A stretch of DNA of 64,000 bases from Rhynchopus sp. YZ270_cl-10 (taxonomy: Eukaryota > Euglenozoa > Diplonemea > Diplonemida > Diplonemidae): positions 1,426,001 through 1,490,000 of the forward strand of contig OZ037835.1 of the NCBI GenBank assembly GCA_964035575.1, written 5' to 3'. The notes beneath the pieces were generated by a model. The model was given only the letters and a program-made list of their open reading frames with translations, did not search any database and had not been told where the DNA came from. The translations under genes were made by a program, and so were the position numbers. Below, one piece after another: positions 62,011 to 64,000 of this stretch (position 1 is its first letter; the number at the start of each line of letters is the position of its first letter).

Positions 62011-62832
62011 AATTTTCGCGCGGAGCGCAAAAAAAAAAAAATTTTCTTTGGAGAAGGCTCGGTTTTCCATTATTGTTACAAAGTGTAGTGATTTAGGATC
62101 TTTTTTTTCAGGAAAATTCAAAGGATAAACCACTTTTCCGGTGACCCCCCTCCCCCTCCTATACCAAAAAAAGTTTTCCTCCCCGGATTTCGATCGGACC
62201 CCCCTCCCCCCCTTTTATTGTTATTTTGTAACAATAAATGGAAAAACGAGCCTTCCCTTGCCCTCGGTAACCCCGTAAGCCAAAACCCCGAAACCTGGAA
62301 AAAGGCCTGGAACGGATAAAAAGATTCAAAAATGACGAAGCAATACAATGAAGAGCCTAGAGTCAACAGTGATGACGACGAAAGTATGCGACGCTGAGAG
62401 CAAGAATAATAAAAAGAAGAGACTCTCGCATGAAATCTGACAAGTTTAATACAAACAGCGTGTAAAAAAAAAGAGGGGTGGGACTCTATTTTTTTTCTTG
62501 GGTGAACAATTGGAGGAAGAATTGCGAGGCAATAATATGCAACTTTTATAAAGTAACGCTACAAGTATGTCTGGTTTTTGTGCGCACCCCAATAATGAAG
62601 TGTAACAAAATAAATTTTTTTTTTGTAGTTTCGACAATCACCTGTCCGAGAACGGGTTCTGTACACAATGTTTTATATATATATTTTTTTTGTAGCTACC
62701 TGCAAAAAAAAAAAAGAAGATGAACCTGAGCCTCTCGGGCTTAACCACCTCGAAATAAAGTGTAAAATGGTGTAAAAAAAAAAAAAAAAGAAAAAAAAAA
62801 AGTTAAAAAGATGACCCTAAGCCCGTACTTAT
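62011..62832. other. AT-rich intergenic region
   Basis: No gene is seen. There are A runs near 62029-62041, 62705-62717 and 62773-62801, and C-rich stretches near 62144-62159 and 62200-62212. Short open frames lack domains. Confidence 0.5.
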
Positions 62833-63846
62833 TTAAGTACTTACTTCTGAGAAAGTTCCCGACTTGTCGTCACTCTCCTCGTCATCGTCATCGTCATGGT
62901 CAATGGTATGGTTACTAACCGCTTGAGAAACCATGACATCCTCACTGACTTCTCCAACTTCGCTGCCTTCATCTGCAGAGTCATGGCGGAGGTCATCTGG
63001 AACCTCAGACTCCCATGAGCCACCTCCAACATTTACCTTGGCGGTGGCCACTGCACTGGCGAGAGGAATGTAGACCATGGTATTTCCACCCTTCTCTATT
63101 ACGACTTCTTTACTGAAGTCAATCACGTACGTGTCGGGAACACGATACTTGAAATCGTAAACACCAGGTGTGAAGTTGGTGCTGGGCAATGTTCTTTTGA
63201 ACGACATGGTGAAGTCGCTGCCCGAGAGTTTTGCAGAGTCAGGGACGAGCTTCGTGCACCCGCTCTCCACCATGAGCCAGAGACACTTCACTCCATTGTG
63301 CGTAACCCCGCCTTTGTTTGTGCATTCTGGCCAGCTTCTCGTAATCTTTTTAGCTGGTGTCACTGAGGAGGTCTGTAGTTTGGCCTGGTACAACGTGAGA
63401 ACTTTCGCCTCATCGAGGTTGCATTTCTGTGCCAAGTTCTTCAGGCTCTTGTACTCCGCCGAATTGCTCTGTCCATTGGTGGGCGTTTGGCGCAGGGTGA
63501 AGCCGCAGAATTCGAGGTCGCTGTTCCCACTCGCTCGGCGGGAATAGTACGTCATGCTGCCGGCGTCTACTGCATTTTTGGCAGTCTTAATTTTGTGAAG
63601 TAAGTTCATCTCAATGCTAATTAAGCCGCTCTCTGATTTCAGATTTATCCCGAAAAGATTGTTCAACATCGCCTTCAACGGCGCATGAAGGAATGATTTG
63701 CCCTCTTTTTTCATCACATATATCTTGAGGAAGTTCTGCACCACATCCCTCACCTTAGATTCCACAGCCGGTTTGGGTTTGGGTTTGTCATCTACGACCT
63801 TCGATCTTTTGGTAGGCAGGGGCTGTGTCGCTGAGCGTTTTCCCAT
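62833..63846 (-). CDS. Hypothetical protein with basic head and acidic tail
   Basis: 337 residues, start MGKRSATQPLPTKRSKVVDD at 63846. The first 30 residues are basic and contain a likely nuclear localisation signal (KRSK, KPKPKP). Residues about 30-240 are of mixed composition with no family I recognise; they include FLHAPLKAMLNNLFGINL and several predicted strands (DFTMSFKRTLP, GVYDFKYRVPDTYVIDFSKE). The last 45 residues are strongly acidic (DHDDDDDEESDDKSG). There are no membrane or signal segments. It is on the same strand as the zinc-finger gene, about 1.5 kb upstream of it. The long uninterrupted frame and ordinary codon use support coding. Function unknown. Confidence 0.65.
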   Translation of the reverse strand: MGKRSATQPLPTKRSKVVDDKPKPKPAVESKVRDVVQNFLKIYVMKKEGKSFLHAPLKAMLNNLFGINLKSESGLISIEMNLLHKIKTAKNAVDAGSMTYYSRRASGNSDLEFCGFTLRQTPTNGQSNSAEYKSLKNLAQKCNLDEAKVLTLYQAKLQTSSVTPAKKITRSWPECTNKGGVTHNGVKCLWLMVESGCTKLVPDSAKLSGSDFTMSFKRTLPSTNFTPGVYDFKYRVPDTYVIDFSKEVVIEKGGNTMVYIPLASAVATAKVNVGGGSWESEVPDDLRHDSADEGSEVGEVSEDVMVSQAVSNHTIDHDDDDDEESDDKSGTFSEVST

Positions 63847-63849
63847 TTT

Positions 63850-63998
63850 TTATATTGTTTTTGTTGGTTAATTCCTGAATTGAGTGTCAGGGGGCGGGAG
63901 GGTAGCTTGAACCATGCACATTAATTAATAATTATAATGCAACCTCGTTCAACCACCCCCCTGACACCCAATTCAGGAACCAACAAAAGCAATATAAA
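63850..63998. repeat. Head-to-head inverted repeat at the 5' end of the minus-strand gene
   Basis: TATATTGTTTTTGTTGGTTA...CTGAATTGAGTGTCAGGGGG (about 63850-63888) is matched in inverse by CCCCCTGACACCCAATTCAG...CCAACAAAAGCAATATA (about 63955-63998). The centre near 63905-63945 is AT-rich (TTAATTAATAATTATAAT). It may be a divergent promoter serving a mirrored gene beyond the window, or the meeting point of two inverted element ends. Confidence 0.7.
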
Positions 63999-64000
63999 CT

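Overview
The window looks like nuclear DNA of a unicellular eukaryote that I cannot place. Open frames run for up to about 4 kb without visible introns, the genes are GC-rich, and the DNA between them is AT-rich and full of homopolymers, foldback elements and short non-autonomous transposons. Several start codons follow a polypyrimidine-AG stretch. That would fit a 5' leader intron or trans-splicing, but no splice form can be proven from DNA alone.

1-12.9 kb: one convincing gene, a 1044-residue coiled-coil protein (4685-7819), among mobile DNA. This includes a nest of foldback elements (1120-4070), a 640-bp hAT-type MITE with an exact 8-bp target duplication (8259-8898), and two more terminal-inverted-repeat elements (10245-10731, 10936-11239).

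12.9-46.4 kb: six same-strand members (A-F) of a receptor family. Each has a signal peptide, an ectodomain, a Pro/Thr/Ser stalk, one transmembrane helix and, except in E, two cytoplasmic protein kinase domains in series. A-E carry an RCC1-like ectodomain and F carries five LamG-like repeats. A, B and C are open. D is broken by an 8-bp deletion, E ends after the membrane helix, and F has a frameshift, a nonsense codon and a lost normal stop. Kinase sequences are nearly identical between copies, but the second kinase has an intact catalytic loop only in B and F, and a DFG motif appears in kinase 1 only in B. A 2.84-kb, visibly perfect array of an 8-bp unit separates D from E.

46.4-50.4 kb: no gene. 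A 1.2-kb palindrome, poly-C/poly-G tracts, smaller hairpins and diverged direct repeats fill it.

50.4-57.5 kb: a whole-looking tyrosine-recombinase (DIRS/Ngaro-type) retroelement. It has split direct repeats and the order gag, recombinase, RT-RNase H, with a 349-bp tandem array inside its 3' part.

57.5-64 kb: a second 8-bp minisatellite, then two minus-strand genes of unknown function (a C2H2 zinc-finger protein and an acidic-tailed protein). The 5' end of each faces an inverted copy of itself.
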